Counted from the first letter of the stretch, positions 52,739-62,559 are shown. The stretch: 64,000 nucleotides of DNA from Capnocytophaga felis (GCF_009684755.1 NZ_BLBC01000004.1:21709-85708); one strand, 5' to 3'. Numbers and translations: made by a program. The notes: generated by a model from the sequence alone, not told the origin.

Positions 52739-55144
52739 TTATCTACTATTTTTCAAATTTTCTTCTAAAAACTTATCTTGTTCCCAAAGCGTGTGTAGTA
52801 CGCTTTCTTTTGCTTGATATCCGTGGCTTTCCAGTGGCAAAAGCACCATACGGACAGGAGCTCCCAAGTTTTTAAGTGCTTGGAAATAACGCTCGGTTTG
52901 GAAAGTGAATGTTCCTGAGTTATTGTCTGCCGCACCGTGGATTAGCAAGAGCGGTTTTTTCATTTTGTGGGCGTTCATAAATGGCGACATCGTGTTGTAA
53001 ACTTCCGGAGCGTCCCAATAATTTCGCTGTTCTGACTGAAATCCGAAAGGTGTTAACGTACGATTATAAGCACCGCTTCGGGCAATTCCACAAACAAATA
53101 AATCAGAGTGTGTCAATAAGTTAGCGGTCATAAACGCTCCGTAAGAATGTCCTCCGACAGCCACTCGTTTGCGGTCAATATACCCTAACTTGTCCAAAGC
53201 ATCAATGGCTGCCTGACCATTTGCTACCAATTGTTCAATAAAGGTATCGTTAGGTTCTTGTGAGCCTTCTCCCACAATCGGGAAAGCGGCATCGTCCAAT
53301 ACAGCATAACCTTTTGTAACCCAATAAATAAACGAACCGTAATACGGATAGGTAAATTCATTAGGGTTTGCTGTACTCTGTCCTGCCGTGTTCTTACTTT
53401 TGTACTCACGAGGATATGCCCAAATTAGCAGAGGCAATTTTTCTTTCTTCTTAAAATCGTAATTTTTAGGAAGATACAATGTTCCACTTAAGGCAACCCC
53501 ATCTTTACGAGTGTAGTTAATCACTTCTTTATGAATTCCTTTCAAGGATTCGAACGGATTTTTAAAGAAGGTAAGTTGCGTAGTTTTTCCTTTTTTATAA
53601 TTCTTCACGAAATAATTTGGATAATCGGTTGCCGATTGCAAACTAACCAACACATCTCCTTTTTTGGTGTCGAGTACCTCAATAATATCTTCTTTTTGAT
53701 TTTTTAATTTTGAGGTATATAACCGATTTCTTTTCAGAGTTTTTAAATCCAATTCATCAAGGAAAGGAAACTGACCGTCTTTGGTATAGCCATCTCCCAA
53801 CCAATAAGTTTTCCCGTTTTGAATTTGTAATACGTATCTGTTCCATTGATTCTTAATAGTTTGAGGAGACCCCGGATCATTGTAAACATCTTGATAATTT
53901 CGGTCAATAATAACTTTTTGAGTATTATTTTTAAAGTTTAACAATGTTGCCTTTTGGTTACGCGTATCATACCAAGTCTCATATATCAAGGCATTTTCCC
54001 CATCTCCCCAAATAACGGAACTGAAACGTTGTTTTAGTTTCATCAAAGATACGGGCAATTGCGTGAAAGGAGCTTCCCACTGAAAAATTTCGTCACGGAA
54101 GTCAGCCTGTTGGTTTTGATCGCCTCCGTCAAGTGCTTCGACGAAAAAGAGAGTGTGTGGCTTATCTGATCGCCAAGTCATAAAGCGTTTTCCTTGATAC
54201 GTTGAAGAAAATCCTTTTGGCATATTTTCAATCAATGGCAAACTATTCACTTTAGCAACTTCTTGTCCCTGAGCATCATAAACCTTTGATTCTCTCGGGA
54301 ATCTGTGATAAGGAACGATGTACGAAAACGGTTTTTTAAGCTCAGTTATCAGCAAATATTTTCCATCAGGAGAAAAATTTTCGGAAAGATACATTCCCGC
54401 ACCTTTGAAAGAATTTTCTTCTCCATTTAGATTTATTTTTTTAAGCTCGGAAGTAACCAAAACTTCAAAATTAAACTCGTCTATTTTATTTTTTAACAAA
54501 TCTTGGTACGTTCTATTTTGTGAAACTTTGCCACTTCCCACTGAAACAATAGGACCTTTTGGAACGCTTTTAGCTTCATTTTGCAACGCAGGACGATTGG
54601 CAATCAACGTTCTGACAAGCAAGTAAGAACCATCAGGAGACCAAGTGTAAGGCGTTCCAAAATTGGCATTCAATAAGGTAGAGCTCAGCTTTCTTGCCGT
54701 AGCAGTCTCTAAATCAAGTATCCATAGCTCCAAACCTTTTTCAGTTGTGTGAGTAAAGGACATTTTCTTTTCATCAGGAGAAAAACTCACGAAAGCAATT
54801 TTGGCATTTTCAGGCAAATTTTTCACTTGTTGAGCTTGTTTCGTTCCTACTTTTTGTACCTTCAAATTATTGATGTAAGTCAAACTACTTGAGGCATTTA
54901 TATTCGGGTTCATACGCAAACCTCCCAAGCGGATTTCCTCTTGATTTAACTGCTCCAAACTTAAGTAGGTAGAACGATAGCTGAAAACCATCCACGTACG
55001 TTGGTTATTCATCATAACCGATGGAGCTCTTTCAAAATCAGCTAATTGCAAAATTTCTTCTGACGGTTTTTGATATGTCAGATTTTCTTGTGCTGTTAAG
55101 TAACTCATTGAAGAAACGAGCATTAATGAAATAATTTTTTTCAT
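52739..55144 (-). CDS. Secreted S9D prolyl-oligopeptidase-family peptidase (glutamyl-endopeptidase-like)
   Basis: 801-residue exported serine peptidase with signal peptide (cleavage near residue 18, LTAQ-E), a beta-propeller-like N-terminal region (about 30-500) with TolB-type repeats and a C-terminal alpha/beta-hydrolase catalytic domain. Catalytic triad visible: Ser667 in GGHSYGAF, Asp740 in HGAADNN, His774 in ESHGYQ. The segment from GGHSYGAFMTANLL to SGAYNRTLTPFGFQ strongly matches the S9D glutamyl endopeptidases known from plant chloroplasts and bacteria. Start ATG 55144; it follows the C1 peptidase by 8 bases as an operon. Confidence 0.9.
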   Translation of the reverse strand: MKKIISLMLVSSMSYLTAQENLTYQKPSEEILQLADFERAPSVMMNNQRTWMVFSYRSTYLSLEQLNQEEIRLGGLRMNPNINASSSLTYINNLKVQKVGTKQAQQVKNLPENAKIAFVSFSPDEKKMSFTHTTEKGLELWILDLETATARKLSSTLLNANFGTPYTWSPDGSYLLVRTLIANRPALQNEAKSVPKGPIVSVGSGKVSQNRTYQDLLKNKIDEFNFEVLVTSELKKINLNGEENSFKGAGMYLSENFSPDGKYLLITELKKPFSYIVPYHRFPRESKVYDAQGQEVAKVNSLPLIENMPKGFSSTYQGKRFMTWRSDKPHTLFFVEALDGGDQNQQADFRDEIFQWEAPFTQLPVSLMKLKQRFSSVIWGDGENALIYETWYDTRNQKATLLNFKNNTQKVIIDRNYQDVYNDPGSPQTIKNQWNRYVLQIQNGKTYWLGDGYTKDGQFPFLDELDLKTLKRNRLYTSKLKNQKEDIIEVLDTKKGDVLVSLQSATDYPNYFVKNYKKGKTTQLTFFKNPFESLKGIHKEVINYTRKDGVALSGTLYLPKNYDFKKKEKLPLLIWAYPREYKSKNTAGQSTANPNEFTYPYYGSFIYWVTKGYAVLDDAAFPIVGEGSQEPNDTFIEQLVANGQAAIDALDKLGYIDRKRVAVGGHSYGAFMTANLLTHSDLFVCGIARSGAYNRTLTPFGFQSEQRNYWDAPEVYNTMSPFMNAHKMKKPLLLIHGAADNNSGTFTFQTERYFQALKNLGAPVRMVLLPLESHGYQAKESVLHTLWEQDKFLEENLKNSR

Positions 55145-55152
55145 ATCCTTGA

Positions 55153-56331
55153 TTATTTTTTCCAATTCTTCAAAACATCAGCAGGAACACCATCTTTATG
55201 AAGCATTATAGCCGTAGTTTTGTAGGTAACGAAAGCTTTAGTCACGTACAAATATCCTTGATGGTCGTTGCTTACTCCCCACGAATTTTTCACGATGTAG
55301 TATTCTCTTCCGTTTTGGTCTTTAGCAAGCCCAACGATGTGCATTGCGTGGTCATCGGTAGTTTCATAATTATCAAATGCTTTCTGACGCATTTCTTTAG
55401 TGATATTTCTTTCTTTCATTGGAGGATTGTCGAACAATGTTTTTTGTTCTTCCATAGTCATTTCTTCCCAAAGTTTTTCAGGAACAAATGCCACACCGTT
55501 TTTCCAACTGAAATAACGCTCACTTACGTCAGAAGCCCAAGCCACTGTAAAGCCTTTTTTCAAAGCATTGTCTATAACTTTTACAAAATCAGTCATTTCA
55601 ACATTATATGCTTGGTCAAAACTCCAGTTATCAGGCACAGCCATCAATACATTTTTATACTTTGGCTCGTGTTCATACGATAGCATTTCAACGTAATCGT
55701 TAGGATTGATTCCCACCACTTCTTTAGCGAAAGATTGCGGTGTATATTTCTTATTTCCAAACAAAAACGTTTGAGGAACATCTCCCAAATATGCATCAAT
55801 TGCCGCTGTGAAGGCTTTTTCCCAATTTGGTGTCAAATTCTTTATATTCTTACGTTTTACCAATCCTTCCAAAAATCCTTTTAATGCTGCTTGCATTTCG
55901 GAAAAGTTATTGCGTGTAGTTCCGTAATTCAATCCGGAGTAAATATACTGAGGCACAGCACCATACTTTGCGTACATATTGATAATATCGTGCAGCTCTC
56001 CTCCATCGCCATAGTCCAAATTCCCGTGAAAACGAACGTACTGTTTTGCTTTTTCAATATAGGTATTTCGGGCAGTGTAAATTTCAGCCAAATCCACAGG
56101 TTTTTTCCCCATTCGGCTCATTTCACTCTCCAAAAAAGACGCTCCGGCATAACTCCAACACGTACCGCTACTTCCTTGGTCTTTCACTTCCATTCTCTCG
56201 AGGTTAATCACAGGAGTAAATTTAAATCCTGCTTTTTCACTCTGATTTCCAGCCACTGCGTTAATCAAATTGTCTTGTCCCGAAACTGTAAAAAAAGTTC
56301 CGAAAGCAATAAATAATGCTATTTTTTTCAT
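55153..56331 (-). CDS. Secreted C1 (papain-like, bleomycin-hydrolase type) cysteine peptidase
   Basis: 392-residue exported cysteine peptidase with signal peptide MKKIALFIAFGTFFTVSG-Q. The papain-like triad is visible: Gln52 and Cys58 in DQGSSGTCWSYA, His328 in DDHAMHIVG and Asn349 in VKNSWG. It resembles aminopeptidase C/bleomycin hydrolase but is exported, so it likely trims peptides in the periplasm or outside. First gene of the operon with the S9D peptidase. Confidence 0.9.
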   Translation of the reverse strand: MKKIALFIAFGTFFTVSGQDNLINAVAGNQSEKAGFKFTPVINLERMEVKDQGSSGTCWSYAGASFLESEMSRMGKKPVDLAEIYTARNTYIEKAKQYVRFHGNLDYGDGGELHDIINMYAKYGAVPQYIYSGLNYGTTRNNFSEMQAALKGFLEGLVKRKNIKNLTPNWEKAFTAAIDAYLGDVPQTFLFGNKKYTPQSFAKEVVGINPNDYVEMLSYEHEPKYKNVLMAVPDNWSFDQAYNVEMTDFVKVIDNALKKGFTVAWASDVSERYFSWKNGVAFVPEKLWEEMTMEEQKTLFDNPPMKERNITKEMRQKAFDNYETTDDHAMHIVGLAKDQNGREYYIVKNSWGVSNDHQGYLYVTKAFVTYKTTAIMLHKDGVPADVLKNWKK

Positions 56332-56358
56332 TTGAAATTAAATTTATTTTTTATCCCA

Positions 56359-56389
56359 CAAATATAGAAGATAATGTTGAAAAATTCAA
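56359..56389 (-). promoter_or_regulatory. Promoter of the C1/S9D peptidase operon
   Basis: Minus strand TTG, 20 nt, TATATTTG (56359-56366), 28 nt before the ATG. Confidence 0.8.
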
Positions 56390-56548
56390 AAGAATTCAAA
56401 TAATAACTACATTTTAGCCTAAGCCATCACTATGAAAAATACATAATTCAAAGGAAGAAAATTCTATAAATCCGAATGCAAATGAATAAATTTGTAATAA
56501 TATCGAATATATTTTTCGGTTAAAAAACATTTTATTCAAATTTTTATT

Positions 56549-56556
56549 TATATTTG
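56549..56556 (+). promoter_or_regulatory. Promoter -7 box of the DUF5687 / ABC operon
   Basis: TATATTTG, 30 nt before ATG 56586. Confidence 0.6.
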
Positions 56557-56585
56557 CATTTCACATATTTTAATATAATATTTTT

Positions 56586-58067
56586 ATGTTTAAACATTTT
56601 TTAACCCTCGAATGGAAATCTTTCACACGTTCGGCAAGCTTTGGAAGAAGCCTTGCTTTGAAGATTTTTATGGCTTTTATTGCTATTTACTTCCTAAGTG
56701 CCGCTCTACTAACAGGAATTACCATTTACCCTATTTTGAAAGAAACTTTTCCGGAACAACAACCGATACACGTTTTTAACAATTTTATTGCGATTTGGCT
56801 CTTGTGGGAATTAACAATTCGTTTTATGTTTCAATCGTTACCCGTTATGAACATCAAGCCCTTGTTAATAAATAACATACGTCGCAACAAAATCATTCAC
56901 CACATACTTACAAAAACCATCTTTTCTCCTTTTAATCTGCTTGCTCCTTTGGTTTTTATTCCGTTTGGGATATGGGTAATTTTCTCGAAAGATTATTCAT
57001 TCTTAACAGTTTTTTGTTGGTGGATTGCAATGTTTTCACTGGTTTTTTTCGCAAATTTCACAAATTTCATTTTGATTAAAAAATTTGGTGAAAATCTCAA
57101 AGACTTATTTCCTTACATCGGAAGCATTTTGATTCTCATTGCCTTGGAATATTTTGAGATATTTAGCACCTCGAAATTTATCGGAAAATCGTTTAATTTA
57201 TTACTTGATTACCCTTTTTTGGCTGTTATCCCCTTATTGTTCCCCGTAGGAGTTTACATATTGGATTTCAATAATTTATCAAAAACTTTATATCTGGATT
57301 CCGTTCTAAAAGGAAAAACCGAGAAAGTCAATACATCAAATTTGGAATGGCTAAAACGATTTGGCAATATTGCACCCTTTTTACAGCTTGATTTGAAACT
57401 CATTTGGCGTAATAAACGCAGTAAATCTGTTTTTTGGACTTGCTTGATTTTCGTGTTTTACGGCTTACTATTCTATCCAAATCCATCTCTTCAAAATATG
57501 CAAATTCTTTATATTTTTGTTGGAATTTTCATAACAGGAATATTTTTAATTAACTTTGGGCAATTTGTACCTGCTTGGGATAGTGCATATTACTCAATGC
57601 TAATGTCACAAAACATTTCACTGAATCAATACATAAATTCAAAGGCTATGTTGTTTTATTTCTCAATCATTGTTATGTTCATCATTTCAACTCCTTATCT
57701 TTATTTTGGCAAACATATTTTCCTAATCAACTTATCTTGTGCTCTTTACAATATTGGAATCGGAGTGCCTTCTGTTCTTTTTTTAGGAGCTTATAACAAA
57801 AAACGTATTGATTTGGACAAACGTAGTTTCGGAAATTATCAAGGTACAGGAATGGCTCAGTGGATTATTTCATTACCTATATTACTCATTCCCATTGCAT
57901 TATGGATTGTAGTTAATATTTTCTCTAATAACACGATTGCTTCCATAGCTTTGGCTTTAATAGGAATCATAGGCTTAGCTTTCAGAAATTATTTTATGAA
58001 TATTATCGTAAAGAAATATAAATCAAGAAAATATATCACCATAAGTGGATTCAAAGAAATTCAATAA
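56586..58067 (+). CDS. DUF5687 ABC-exporter permease
   Basis: 493-residue integral membrane protein with about 12 hydrophobic helices. Begins FKHFLTLEWKSFTRSASFGRSLALKIFMA, typical of DUF5687 permeases in Bacteroidota. It is followed by an ABC ATPase 51 bases on, so it is the membrane half of an exporter. Substrate unknown. Confidence 0.87.
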   Translation: MFKHFLTLEWKSFTRSASFGRSLALKIFMAFIAIYFLSAALLTGITIYPILKETFPEQQPIHVFNNFIAIWLLWELTIRFMFQSLPVMNIKPLLINNIRRNKIIHHILTKTIFSPFNLLAPLVFIPFGIWVIFSKDYSFLTVFCWWIAMFSLVFFANFTNFILIKKFGENLKDLFPYIGSILILIALEYFEIFSTSKFIGKSFNLLLDYPFLAVIPLLFPVGVYILDFNNLSKTLYLDSVLKGKTEKVNTSNLEWLKRFGNIAPFLQLDLKLIWRNKRSKSVFWTCLIFVFYGLLFYPNPSLQNMQILYIFVGIFITGIFLINFGQFVPAWDSAYYSMLMSQNISLNQYINSKAMLFYFSIIVMFIISTPYLYFGKHIFLINLSCALYNIGIGVPSVLFLGAYNKKRIDLDKRSFGNYQGTGMAQWIISLPILLIPIALWIVVNIFSNNTIASIALALIGIIGLAFRNYFMNIIVKKYKSRKYITISGFKEIQ

Positions 58068-58118
58068 ATTAGAATTAAATCAACCTTTTAATTATCATCT
58101 TTTAAAAACTTACAAAAT

Positions 58119-58817
58119 ATGATTGAAGTAAAAAATCTTAGCAAAACATACAATGGCACAACTGTACTTAACATTCCTGATTTAACTATTAAAAAGGGAG
58201 AAAGTTTTGGACTTGTTGGAAATAATGGTGCCGGAAAAACAACTTTTTTCAATTTATTACTCGACCTTATCCAACCCACAACCGGAAACATTACAAATAA
58301 TGGATTTCAGGTTAGTATCAACGAAAATTGGAAACCATTTACCTCAGCATTCATTGATGAGAGCTTCCTAATCGGATACTTAACTGCAGAAGAATATTTT
58401 TATTTCATAGGAGAACTTCGTGGGCAAAATAAAGCAGATGTTGACAATCACGTCCAAAAATACAGCGATTTTTTTAACGATGAAATTTTAGGAAAACAGA
58501 AATATTTGAGAGATTTATCCAAAGGAAATCAGAAAAAAGTAGGAATAATCGCTTCTCTCATTGGCAATCCTCAAGTTATCATTCTTGATGAACCTTTCGC
58601 TAATTTAGACCCGACCACTCAAATTCGGCTAAAAAAAATCATTAAAGAACTAACTGAAAATAAAGAAACTACAATTCTGATTTCCAGCCACGATTTACTA
58701 CATACCGTAGAGGTTTCAGACCGAATTGTGGTATTAAATAAGGGATTAATCGTTAAAGACATTCAAACTTCTAAAGAAACGCTCAAAGAATTGGAAGCCT
58801 TTTTCAAAATTGACTAA
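58119..58817 (+). CDS. ABC transporter ATP-binding protein
   Basis: 232-residue ATPase with Walker A GNNGAGKT (34-41), signature LSKGNQKKV, Walker B IILDEPFANLDP and switch-histidine SSHD. Energises the DUF5687 permease encoded 51 bases upstream. Last gene of the operon, followed by a strong terminator. Confidence 0.95.
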   Translation: MIEVKNLSKTYNGTTVLNIPDLTIKKGESFGLVGNNGAGKTTFFNLLLDLIQPTTGNITNNGFQVSINENWKPFTSAFIDESFLIGYLTAEEYFYFIGELRGQNKADVDNHVQKYSDFFNDEILGKQKYLRDLSKGNQKKVGIIASLIGNPQVIILDEPFANLDPTTQIRLKKIIKELTENKETTILISSHDLLHTVEVSDRIVVLNKGLIVKDIQTSKETLKELEAFFKID

Positions 58818-58820
58818 AAG

Positions 58821-58858
58821 AAAAAACACCTACAAAACAATATTGTAGGTGTTTTTTT
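58821..58858 (+). terminator. Bidirectional terminator, ABC gene / rplI
   Basis: Perfect stem AAAAAACACCTACAA/TTGTAGGTGTTTTTT (58821-58835 with 58843-58857), T-run both ways. Confidence 0.92.
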
Positions 58859-58876
58859 GATATTAACTAAATAATA

Positions 58877-59389
58877 CTATTCGTTTTCTGGCTTTTCCTC
58901 TGATTTCTCAACAGGTTTTTCAGCTGGTTTTTCAACTTTCTGAACCTCAGCAGCAACTTCAAACGGAAAATCAACAATAACCTCTCTGTGCAAACGGATA
59001 GAAGCTGTATATTTTCCTGTTCTCTTGATTGTATTACCTGCAATTGTAATAAATTTCTTATCAATCTCGTGACCTGCTTTTACTAATTCTTGTGCTAAAT
59101 CAGAATTGTTGATAGACCCGAACAATTTATCTCCTGAACCTACTTTTGCAATGATTTTCATTGTCAAAGCACCTAAAGATTTAGCTACTTTTTTAGCCTC
59201 ATCAACAATATGTTGCTCTTTGTAAGCTCTTTGTCTCAAGTTCTCAGCCAATACTTTCTTAGCTGATGGAGTAGCTAAAATTGCGAATCCTTGTGGTATT
59301 AAGTAATTGCGAGCGTAACCATTTTTCACTGTTACGACATCATCTTTAAAACCTAAGTTTTGTACGTCTTGTTTTAATATAATCTCCAT
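58877..59389 (-). CDS. rplI: 50S ribosomal protein bL9
   Basis: 170 residues: bL9 binds 23S rRNA near the L1 stalk. Begins MEIILKQDVQNLGFKDDVVTVKNGYARNYLIPQGFA, the conserved N-terminal domain, and has the long helix and C-terminal domain. A 19-residue Lys/Glu/Pro tail (VEKPAEKPVEKSEEKPENE) extends beyond the usual ~150-residue length. Third gene of rpsF-rpsR-rplI. Confidence 0.97.
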   Translation of the reverse strand: MEIILKQDVQNLGFKDDVVTVKNGYARNYLIPQGFAILATPSAKKVLAENLRQRAYKEQHIVDEAKKVAKSLGALTMKIIAKVGSGDKLFGSINNSDLAQELVKAGHEIDKKFITIAGNTIKRTGKYTASIRLHREVIVDFPFEVAAEVQKVEKPAEKPVEKSEEKPENE

Positions 59390-59407
59390 AGTATCTACTC
59401 CTTTTTA

Positions 59408-59701
59408 TTATTTTAATAAATCTGCTACGTAAGGCATTAATGCTAAGTGACGTGCTCTTTTCACAGCAACAGCAACTTTACGTTGATATTTCAAAGAAGT
59501 TCCTGTAAGTCTTCTTGGTAACAATTTACCTTGTTCGTTCACAAATTTCAACAAGAAATCAGCATCTTTGTAATCGATGTACTTGATTCCTGATTTTTTA
59601 AAGCGACAGTATTTTTTTTGTTTTGAAGTGTCTATGTTTAATGGAGTTAAATACTTAATTTCTCCATCTTTTTTTCCTTTTGCTTGTTGTTCGATTGACA
59701 T
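59408..59701 (-). CDS. rpsR: 30S ribosomal protein bS18
   Basis: 97 residues, binds the 30S platform next to bS6. Conserved [46 protein letters not shown] is recognised. Second gene of the operon, 18 bases before rplI and 4 after rpsF. Confidence 0.97.
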   Translation of the reverse strand: MSIEQQAKGKKDGEIKYLTPLNIDTSKQKKYCRFKKSGIKYIDYKDADFLLKFVNEQGKLLPRRLTGTSLKYQRKVAVAVKRARHLALMPYVADLLK

Positions 59702-59705
59702 TTCC

Positions 59706-60047
59706 TTACGCTTTTTTAGTGTTCAACTTTACTCTTCTTTTTTCAGCCCACGCAACAGCGTGTTTGTCCAATTTCACTGTTAAATAACGCATTACACGCT
59801 CGTCACGTCTGAATTCCAATTCAAAAGCATCAATAACTTCACCAGCTACTTTGAACTCAAACAAGTGATAGAAACCACTTTTTTTGTTTTGGATAGGGTA
59901 AGCCAATTTTTTCAAGCCCCAATTCTCTTTTGCTACAAATTCTGCTCCCCTTGCTGTAAGAAAATTTTCAAACTTTTCTACTGCTTCCTTTATCTGTTGT
60001 TCAGATAAAACGGGATTCAAAATGAAAACAGTTTCGTAATGATTCAT
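59706..60047 (-). CDS. rpsF: 30S ribosomal protein bS6
   Basis: 113 residues, partner of bS18. Starts [18 protein letters not shown], conserved [16 protein letters not shown] and [12 protein letters not shown] seen. ATG 60047 chosen: the frame's earlier methionine adds residues foreign to bS6. Confidence 0.97.
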   Translation of the reverse strand: MNHYETVFILNPVLSEQQIKEAVEKFENFLTARGAEFVAKENWGLKKLAYPIQNKKSGFYHLFEFKVAGEVIDAFELEFRRDERVMRYLTVKLDKHAVAWAEKRRVKLNTKKA

Positions 60048-60080
60048 AAGTTTATTATTATATATTAAAAATTCGAGGGG

Positions 60081-60110
60081 CAAAAGTAATACTTTTTTCT
60101 GAAACTACAA
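60081..60110 (-). promoter_or_regulatory. Promoter of rpsF-rpsR-rplI
   Basis: Minus strand TTG (60108-60110), 19 nt, TACTTTTG (60081-60088), 34 nt before the ATG. Confidence 0.85.
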
Positions 60111-60124
60111 AGTTTTCCGTTGCT

Positions 60125-61756
60125 TTATCTTCTTTTTCCAAAAATCATATATTCAATAATTTCTTTTTCGTGAGGTTTTCGTTTCAATAAAAAACTATCT
60201 ATCAATTCTTTATATTCTTCTTTCATTTGTTTTGAAATATTTTTGAAAGGTTTTTGAAATTGCCCCGACAAAGCTCCTTTACAAATAATAGGTAACGATT
60301 TTTCTGTAATTCCCCACTTTTCAATAAATGCCTCCAGAAAATCATAATGCACCAACTGATGTTCATCATCAACCACATCAAGATATTTTTTTACTAACGG
60401 AAAATATTTTTCGCTTTGCAATCCTAAGCCAAAAACAACATAAGAACCTGGTATACAACTTTTTTCACCTGCCTCAACATCTTCATACCATTCAAACTCT
60501 TTCATTGCTGTTTGAGCGTATTGTTCTAATTTCGGATACAATTCGGCAAATTGAAGAGCTTGAGCAAAAAATCGGTGTGTGGCAGACTTGGCAAGCCCCT
60601 TAATCGGTAAAAATTCCTTCTCTCCTTTGGACGAAAACTTGATGTAATAACTCTCTGAAAATCCTCCTTTTAGCAATTTAATCAAAAAATCAAGTGCTTT
60701 GCCATAACTATCAGCAGTTTCGTTTTTCAATTTAATTTCCACTTGTGCAAATACATCGTTAGCTTTGCATTCCAAGTCTGTATCCTTAAAATAAATGAGT
60801 GAATCGGGAAGCGTTCCTGTTCCTTTTTTGAGATACATTTGAGCTTTTACCGAACCAAAATCTTTAGCCGCACGTTGCAATTCTTTCTGAGCAAACTGAA
60901 CGTAACCGTCTTTATGTTTTATTTTCAAATATGCCTGATACACATAAAGTTCCAGCTTATTTTCATCTATGTTTTCAAATGAAAAATCTTTTTTCAGTAC
61001 ATATTCCTTACTCCAATCATTGCCCACTACATCACAATACAGAGGTAAAAATTCCTTTTCCGACCATTCTCTTAAATTAAAAATGATACTACTTTTAAAA
61101 TCGGAAAAAAGAGATTTATTCTCAGAAAGTTGCATTATTCCAAATAATTTTTCAATGATTTCTATGGCTTCACTTTCCGAATATTCCATTAAATCAAAGT
61201 TAGTTAGATGCCCGCAAAGAACCGTAATTTCACGTTCGCTTTTTACCTTTATTTTTTGTTCGAAAACCAACTCTTTAATATAATTTTTCATTACATTTTG
61301 AAGTTCTTTTTTGCGATTAGTATCTTCAAAATGGAAAGTTTCAGAATAAATTCGGTCGGCTAACAACAAAGGTTTACCGTTTACGTTCATTTTGCTTTCA
61401 AAGTTCAAAATCAATCTTAATTTATATTGAAAAAGAGGTTGATTTGTTGAATCGAAGAAAAAATGTTGCACTTTTTCCGCAATTTCTTTTGCAATAATAG
61501 CAAAATCAGCTTTAAAAACGCTATCTAATTCGGAAATTTTCAATTTATGTTCATACGAATCCCAACTAAAATCATAAAGTGAGTATTTCACTTCATTTTT
61601 TAAGACTGAAATTCGCAAATAATCAAAATATCCCTCTTGAATACGGCACTTTGAATATGGTTTTTCATCTTTATGCTCGTTTTTCTTTGCTGAAAACACA
61701 AATTTTACACCTTCAAAAATTTGTGACACGATGATTTCTTTCTGCTGTTGATTCAT
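60125..61756 (-). CDS. Uncharacterised 543-residue protein downstream of rsmG
   Basis: Soluble protein with no signal peptide, membrane segment or catalytic motif I recognise; charged and largely helical. The overall look recalls DUF6138 proteins of Bacteroidota, but I cannot verify this. It begins 6 bases after rsmG ends, so it is cotranscribed with it. Codon and base usage resembles its neighbours. Role unknown; the rsmG linkage gives no clear clue. Confidence 0.8.
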   Translation of the reverse strand: MNQQQKEIIVSQIFEGVKFVFSAKKNEHKDEKPYSKCRIQEGYFDYLRISVLKNEVKYSLYDFSWDSYEHKLKISELDSVFKADFAIIAKEIAEKVQHFFFDSTNQPLFQYKLRLILNFESKMNVNGKPLLLADRIYSETFHFEDTNRKKELQNVMKNYIKELVFEQKIKVKSEREITVLCGHLTNFDLMEYSESEAIEIIEKLFGIMQLSENKSLFSDFKSSIIFNLREWSEKEFLPLYCDVVGNDWSKEYVLKKDFSFENIDENKLELYVYQAYLKIKHKDGYVQFAQKELQRAAKDFGSVKAQMYLKKGTGTLPDSLIYFKDTDLECKANDVFAQVEIKLKNETADSYGKALDFLIKLLKGGFSESYYIKFSSKGEKEFLPIKGLAKSATHRFFAQALQFAELYPKLEQYAQTAMKEFEWYEDVEAGEKSCIPGSYVVFGLGLQSEKYFPLVKKYLDVVDDEHQLVHYDFLEAFIEKWGITEKSLPIICKGALSGQFQKPFKNISKQMKEEYKELIDSFLLKRKPHEKEIIEYMIFGKRR

Positions 61757-61762
61757 TTGGCT

Positions 61763-62380
61763 TTAATTTTTAAGATAAACTACTTTTTTGGTTTCAAAAA
61801 ATTCTTCTGAAAAGAAATCGGATATTTCGTACAAATGTACATTTTTAAAAGAAGCCAATTCCTCGGTTAAATCGCCTCCTTTCAAGTACAAAATCCCATT
61901 ATCCAGCGAATGTTTCGAGCTTTTCTTCACCTTTCCTTTCACCCACTTCACAAATTCAGGCATTTGTGTTACAGCTCTGCTCACAATAAAATCAAACTTT
62001 TTATCGATTTGCTCCACACGACTATTAATTGCCGTAACATTATCAATATCAAGCTCTTTACAGACCTCTTCTATCACTTTTATTTTCTTTCCGATAGAAT
62101 CAACTAAAGTAAATTTTGTCTGTGGAAATAAAATTGCCAACGGAACGCCCGGAAAACCGCCTCCAGTTCCCACATCAAGAACCTCACTATCAGGAAGAAA
62201 AGGCATCACTTTTGCAATTGCCAACGAATGCAAAACGTGTCGCTCGTAAAATGAATCCATATCCTTTCTGGAAATCACATTTATTTTGGCATTCCATTGC
62301 TGATACACAGGTTTCAATTTTTCAAACTGAAGGGCTTGTTTTTCTGTTAAGTTCTTGAAATATTTATTGATAAGTTCCAT
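61763..62380 (-). CDS. rsmG: 16S rRNA (guanine527-N7)-methyltransferase
   Basis: Methylates G527 of 16S rRNA in the ribosomal decoding region using SAM. The 205-residue product has the SAM motif LDVGTGGGFPGVPLAI, FTLVDSIGKKIKVIEEV and INSRVEQIDKKFDFIVSRAVTQM, all canonical for RsmG. First gene of the operon with the uncharacterised protein; divergent from the aspartate aminotransferase gene. Confidence 0.96.
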   Translation of the reverse strand: MELINKYFKNLTEKQALQFEKLKPVYQQWNAKINVISRKDMDSFYERHVLHSLAIAKVMPFLPDSEVLDVGTGGGFPGVPLAILFPQTKFTLVDSIGKKIKVIEEVCKELDIDNVTAINSRVEQIDKKFDFIVSRAVTQMPEFVKWVKGKVKKSSKHSLDNGILYLKGGDLTEELASFKNVHLYEISDFFSEEFFETKKVVYLKN

Positions 62381-62472
62381 TTGATTTATTTTAAAAAAGA
62401 AGAATATAAACGGCGATAAATTTGATTTTTTTGACTTTTCTCACCCAAACTATTTCTACAAAAAACTAAACG

Positions 62473-62480
62473 CAAAAGTA
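62473..62480 (-). promoter_or_regulatory. Candidate -7 box of rsmG
   Basis: Minus strand TACTTTTG, 92 nt before the rsmG ATG; the -33 TTG is 24 nt away. Confidence 0.45.
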
Positions 62481-62525
62481 TTAATTTTTTGATATGTTTT
62501 TAAGCAAATACTTTAAAAAATTACG

Positions 62526-62533
62526 TAGCTTTG
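62526..62533 (+). promoter_or_regulatory. Promoter -7 box of the aspartate aminotransferase gene
   Basis: TAGCTTTG, perfect consensus, 27 nt before ATG 62560. Confidence 0.6.
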
Positions 62534-62559
62534 CGACTTTAAGACTAATATTTTAAATT

